From: Beroe ovata
Lineage: Eukaryota; Ctenophora; Nuda; Beroida; Beroidae
Reading direction: 5' to 3'
Length of the DNA: 46,983 bases
Assembly (NCBI GenBank): GCA_946803715.1
Contig: CAMPET010000037.1
Location: 191,554-238,536, forward strand
Shown here: positions 44,801-46,983 of the stretch, in pieces
How the letters are laid out: the number at the start of each line of letters is the position of its first letter
How positions within the stretch are numbered: position 1 is the stretch's first letter
Program-made: the position numbers and the translations under genes
Notes under the pieces: generated by a model
Told to the model about the DNA's origin: nothing
What the model saw: the letters and a program-made list of their open reading frames with translations, nothing else
The model's database searches: none

Positions 44801-46926
44801 AAGTTCACTCTTTATCGAGAAGAAGCTAGTGGAACGATTCGTTACAGAGCTGAGAGACGATTCATGGTGTCTCAGCTGCACAACTGGCACTAAGCTGTCC
44901 CCATCACGCAGCTGTCAGCTGTCACGGCTATACTCACAGTGACAGTGGGTAAATTCTGCAACTTCGGATCACTCAGCAGACACATCAGTTCTTGACGTTT
45001 CATCAGAGTCGCCACTTTCTCAACAGCCTGTGAATAGCATACCGCTGCTATCATTCAGTTCGATACTAAAACTATTCACGAGAAACGAAACATCGAGTCA
45101 AGAAATTCAAAACGTGTGAGATATCAAAGACAACCACAACACAAAAATTCTCATGACGTGATCTGAGCTATTTGCTGACCTCAAACTGGTCGTCGTCCAG
45201 TTCATCAAGTTGCTCCTCTGTGAGTTTCAGTTGAGCAACTTGTGCCGGGGTCAACTTCAACTCTGCTATCTGCTCCAATGTCAGCTCCTGGGAGGAAATA
45301 AATGAGCAATTTTCACTTGTTTATTTTGATTTTTCGAGTGAATAGTGGACTACGTCCGTCGTCCGGCGATTAAGTAAATACTGATCCAGGAATCAGATTT
45401 CTCAAAACATTATCGAAATCAGTAGCGGCAAGGTCAGCAACAGTTAGAATCATTGATTCAATTTATCAATCATCCTGCATCTTGGACATGAGATTCAATG
45501 AAATGACTGACTGCCGTGCGATAAATGTTCGGACCATGCGCGGCGCGCGCGTTTTGTATAACAGAGTCGATGCGAGCGTTGACAAGCTGCATGTACTTTC
45601 TGCGTTTGGTTGCCGCGCCATCCGTTTAACACTGTTCTACTTTGAGTGAAGATATGATAATTGATCCAATGAACCAACATCAATTCACTTGTAATGCATC
45701 ACTTTAGCGCGCCTATAAATAATTAAATGTTAAGAGGGATTGAGTCATATTCCCATGCATTGTGGACAGATTATTGAACCAAAACGCACACTTAAAGTAA
45801 TTATCGACTATGTTACTGCATTGAGATATGTATAAATAGTTATCATATCATAGCATGCATTTAACAATCACACTTTTTACATCATACGTGATTCAATACA
45901 GTAACGTGTGTACATTGTGTACTTGATAAAGTTGACACCTTCACTCGAATAACGTAATCATGATTCAAGCTGATATGATATGTGTGACACAAGTCGATCA
46001 TCGAGAGCATTTGAGTGGGATGAAGTGTGGTAGTGTCAAGTGTAGTAGTGTCAAGTGTGGTAGTGTCACAGAAATCAAGTTGGAGTGGTACAAAAATAAG
46101 AAGAAAAAAGACGACAGTGACTATTAATAAGTGGGTACTATTGAGTAGGTATTCGGCAGTTGACACAGCAATGCCACCAATGACCTGACACCAGTTACAG
46201 ACACATTCGCCTTACAACAGTGACCGACACATTGACGCCCGTGACCTGACACCAGTCACCGACACACTGACACCACTGACACTAATCACCGACACATTGA
46301 CACCACTGAGACCGGTAACCGGCACATTGACACCACTGAGACCGGTAACCGGCACATTGACACCACTGAGACCGGTAACCGACACATTGACACACCTGTG
46401 CAGTAGCGGCCCCCTTGCACTGTTTACTCTGTTCCTTGTTGAGGACAAGCGTTGCAAGCTGTTCAGCTGACAGCGTTTGTGCTTGTTCGAATGTGAGTTG
46501 AAGTGGGTCTGTATCCTTCAGTAGGTTTACATAGGAGAGCAGTTGGGTGTATGCCAGCTCTTCACATTGGGCATCTATCTTGTTAATCTGGGAGTTAATC
46601 ACAAATGAGGCATTCGCCTGCTCTTCTTATATACCGAACAAAATAACATGTGAAAATGGAATATGATAGGTACTAAAATCTCTGAAATGGACAAAACAGA
46701 AATGAAAAAAGGAAGAAAAACAGGAACTGTTTCTTACAGCACTGCTCTGGGCAGGGGAGAGCAAGCTCTTCTGTTCCTTGCTCAGTTCTAGCTGCATGAT
46801 CTGAGCCCGGGTTAGAGGCAAGCACGCTACATGTGCTGGTGTGAGTGGTCCGTCGTACCCTAGCATTCTCGTCTGACCAGGGGTCAGGACCAGGTTTGAC
46901 AACTGCTTCGTGGAGAGTGTCTCAGC
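35804..46926 (-). CDS. KIF17/OSM-3-type kinesin tail with a long LT-x-x-Q repeat array; 5' end beyond window
   Basis: Twenty-one in-phase exons in transcript order: 46926-46738, 46617-46396, 45287-45180, 45027-44938, 44758-44647, 44299-44202, 44106-43960, 43858-43694, 43572-43483, 43405-43325, 42905-42786, 40652-40584, 40204-40073, 39609-39514, 39368-39245, 39001-38825, 37941-37868, 37693-37379, 36784-36608, 36378-36217 and 36037-35804. The last five exons (about 320 residues) hold a Pro/Gly linker with PAPGGAP repeats, a coiled coil (DKYKEKMSEISDITEEFETQ, then DYLDSIREQSKECKLLEQIL), the tail signature VQPLLRRDSNYYNLDAIK with SKWNEESGTWFIP, and TNSDYFKTTRQQRLLEEN. This is the tail layout of homodimeric kinesin-2 (KIF17/OSM-3), the motor of intraflagellar transport. 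The first 16 exons encode repeats. The first exon has no start codon, so the motor, if any, lies to the right. Confidence 0.82.
36805..36836. repeat. Perfect 12-bp hairpin just upstream of a splice acceptor
   Basis: ACCCTGCTGTCT and its exact reverse complement are separated by 8 nt. On the minus strand it lies 20-50 nt before the acceptor of the coiled-coil exon starting at 36784. Confidence 0.9.
37230..37273. repeat. TG-rich microsatellite ending in a single N
   Basis: TGTC and TG units end at an N at 37273. It is intronic in the kinesin-tail gene and probably an assembly ambiguity. Confidence 0.9.
38011..38160. repeat. 30-bp minisatellite
   Basis: About 4.5 units of TTGGACACTAAGTCACAGAC plus ACACTTTACA, diverged by a few bases each, in an intron of the kinesin-tail gene. 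Confidence 0.9.
38625..38690. mobile_element. Degenerate copy of the 25908-25995 foldback element
   Basis: It shares CCCTACCCTCGCTGGCAGGATT with one end and GAAATCCTACA with the other end of the 25908 element. The middle differs. It lies in the intron between repeat exons and kinesin tail exons; its reverse strand has a stop soon after a possible acceptor, so it is not taken as an exon. Confidence 0.5.
39711..40031. repeat. Tandem duplication with 169-bp period
   Basis: The segment starting ACTACCAACC at 39711 recurs at 39880; both contain CCACTCAACATCTAC, ATTAACGACCCG, and TTGCCATACCAAACTGACAA. It is intronic, between two repeat-encoding exons (39609-39514 and 40204-40073). Confidence 0.88.
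40222..40262. repeat. (GTGA)n microsatellite beside an acceptor
   Basis: About nine GTGA units lie immediately upstream (on the minus strand) of the acceptor of the exon starting at 40204, giving a CTCA-rich pyrimidine tract. Confidence 0.9.
41595..41743. repeat. 15-bp minisatellite directly upstream of the SUEL gene
   Basis: About ten units of AGTGTCGGTATAATA (with CAGTA variants) end roughly 20 bp before the ATG at 41763, so they occupy the promoter or 5' UTR. The unit length is divisible by three, and the reverse strand therefore reads as an open TDTYY repeat, which is not taken as coding. Confidence 0.93.
41763..42317 (+). CDS. Membrane-anchored SUEL/Gal-lectin domain protein with Cys-rich module, intronless
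   Basis: 184 residues from ATG 41763; an upstream GTG at 41745 is in frame but not a likely start. MLRKPRN is followed by a strongly hydrophobic segment (about residues 8-29), giving a type II signal anchor. Residues 45-130 fit a SUEL (rhamnose/galactose-binding) lectin domain: early Cys in VSFGCHDDEY, MVTDAQYYLTE, ECSYRKWC, then the diagnostic EPLCPRG and KKLEVHFHC. A second small Cys module follows (CYHCPADHYFTPGKGCYKCP, then FCMAGYG), resembling GCC2/GCC3-type EGF-like repeats. The end is His-rich. SUEL domains bind rhamnose or galactose, but many are binding-dead. It is nested antisense inside the kinesin-tail gene. Confidence 0.7.
   Translation: MLRKPRNLILILTALLSSLLLLLYYLFIHDTMTPSPGIRKNMKYYEIYEHSGDVSFGCHDDEYTMVTDAQYYLTEGDMSESCSFHTRTKELIEGECSYRKWCRFDPDRDIFYEPLCPRGGGMKKLEVHFHCYHCPADHYFTPGKGCYKCPRGLHSESGTPRFCMAGYGHGAGVMGQEPEHHHQH
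42908..43165. repeat. GGTGAGGTG-type minisatellite
   Basis: A purine-rich degenerate tract of GGTGAGGTG, GGTAAAGGTG and GTGTGAGGTA units. It abuts the acceptor of the exon starting at 42905 and provides its pyrimidine-rich side on the minus strand. The reverse-strand His/Pro-rich frames are products of the repeat. Confidence 0.9.
45288..46395. other. 1.1-kb intron of the repeat gene with two minisatellites
   Basis: No exon was recognised. It contains a 15-bp repeat (GTGTGGTAGTGTCAA, three units, 46018-46075) and a 30-bp repeat (ACATTGACACCACTGAGACC plus GGTAACCGGC, about four units, 46225-46392). The second runs up to the donor of the exon ending at 46396. Confidence 0.7.
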
Positions 46927-46933
46927 CTGGTGA

Positions 46934-46983
46934 GAGAGGGGGGTGAGAGTGGGGAGTGAGAGTGGGGAGTGAGAGTGGGGAGG
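46934..46983. repeat. 13-bp tandem repeat at the right edge
   Basis: Three or more copies of GAGAGTGGGGAGT. It lies just upstream, on the minus strand, of the acceptor of the exon starting at 46926. Confidence 0.9.

Larger units (their letters stand above)
38825..46926 (-). other. Exon array encoding L-(T/S)-x-x-Q-x-x-x-L repeats
   Basis: Sixteen exons encode about 674 residues carrying some 35-40 copies of a 10-11 residue unit. The clearest is 45287-45180: LTLEQIAELK, LTPAQVAQLK, LTEEQLDELD. Others include LTRAQIMQLE and LSKEQKSLL (46926-46738), LTFEQAQTLSAEQLATL (46617-46396), LTPLEIHQMQLTEEQ (43858-43694), LSEEQMQRLQLTAEQCDAL (40204-40073), LSDEQIAKLNLTPSQLARL (39368-39245) and LTKSQVTDLSLSSQQVSYL (39001-38825). 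Thirteen exons begin and end on codon boundaries; 44758-44647, 39368-39245 and 39001-38825 end in phase 1 and are taken up in phase by the next exon. Leucine, then Thr/Ser as helix N-cap, then Gln/Glu three residues on, then Leu, suggests capped short helices stacked as a solenoid. This is inference. I do not recognise the family. Confidence 0.75.

Noticed and set aside
46018-46392. CRISPR-like look of regularly spaced repeats
   Set aside because: Units are contiguous without unique spacers, in an intron of a eukaryotic gene.
46212-46457. CQCAGYRSQW-type repeats extending the exon at 46396
   Set aside because: A 30-bp minisatellite read past the donor; composition differs sharply from the repeat protein, and the splice donor plus phase fit the next exon.

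Overview
The window is nuclear DNA from an animal, very probably a marine invertebrate. Every gene is split by short GT-AG introns, and the families present are metazoan in character: an A1CF/RBM46/RBM47-type RNA-binding protein, microsomal cytochrome P450s, a Golgi carbohydrate sulfotransferase, a junctophilin-type MORN protein, a SUEL-type lectin domain and a KIF17/OSM-3-type ciliary kinesin tail. Micro- and minisatellites are abundant and no intact transposon genes are seen. An early-branching animal such as a sponge would fit, but that is a guess; the sequence does not name the species.

Layout. 1-3351: an AC microsatellite, then no recognisable gene. 3352-11069 (+): a 13-exon RNA-binding protein with three RRMs and a C-terminal dsRNA-binding domain; one large intron holds a foldback element. 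11070-15622: 3' UTR and intergenic DNA with one orphan candidate exon. 15623-21590 (-): two tandem, complete P450 genes of about 515 and 513 residues. The first contains an assembly error (an overlap of about 246 bp left unmerged at a single N). 23023-24185 (-): a small four-exon gene, possibly a TEX26-like sperm or cilium protein. 24186-27874: gene-free, rich in inverted repeats. 27875-35173 (+): a 12-exon junctophilin-like gene with a long N-terminal extension and no visible C-terminal membrane anchor; an intronless sulfotransferase lies antisense inside one of its introns. 35804 to the right edge (-): at least 21 exons of one gene whose 3' exons encode a KIF17/OSM-3 kinesin tail and whose 5' exons encode a long array of a leucine-Thr/Ser-x-x-Gln repeat. 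A second intronless gene (SUEL lectin domain plus Cys-rich module) lies antisense in one of its introns.

The most unusual object is the right-hand gene. All 20 exon junctions I placed keep the reading frame, so the repeat array (about 670 residues in this window, continuing beyond it) and the kinesin tail appear to be one protein. I know of no kinesin-2 with such an insertion. The motor domain is not in the window, so it must be looked for beyond the right edge.

Exon boundaries were placed by hand from GT/AG sites, phase and homology. Family assignments rest on motif recognition, not on searches.
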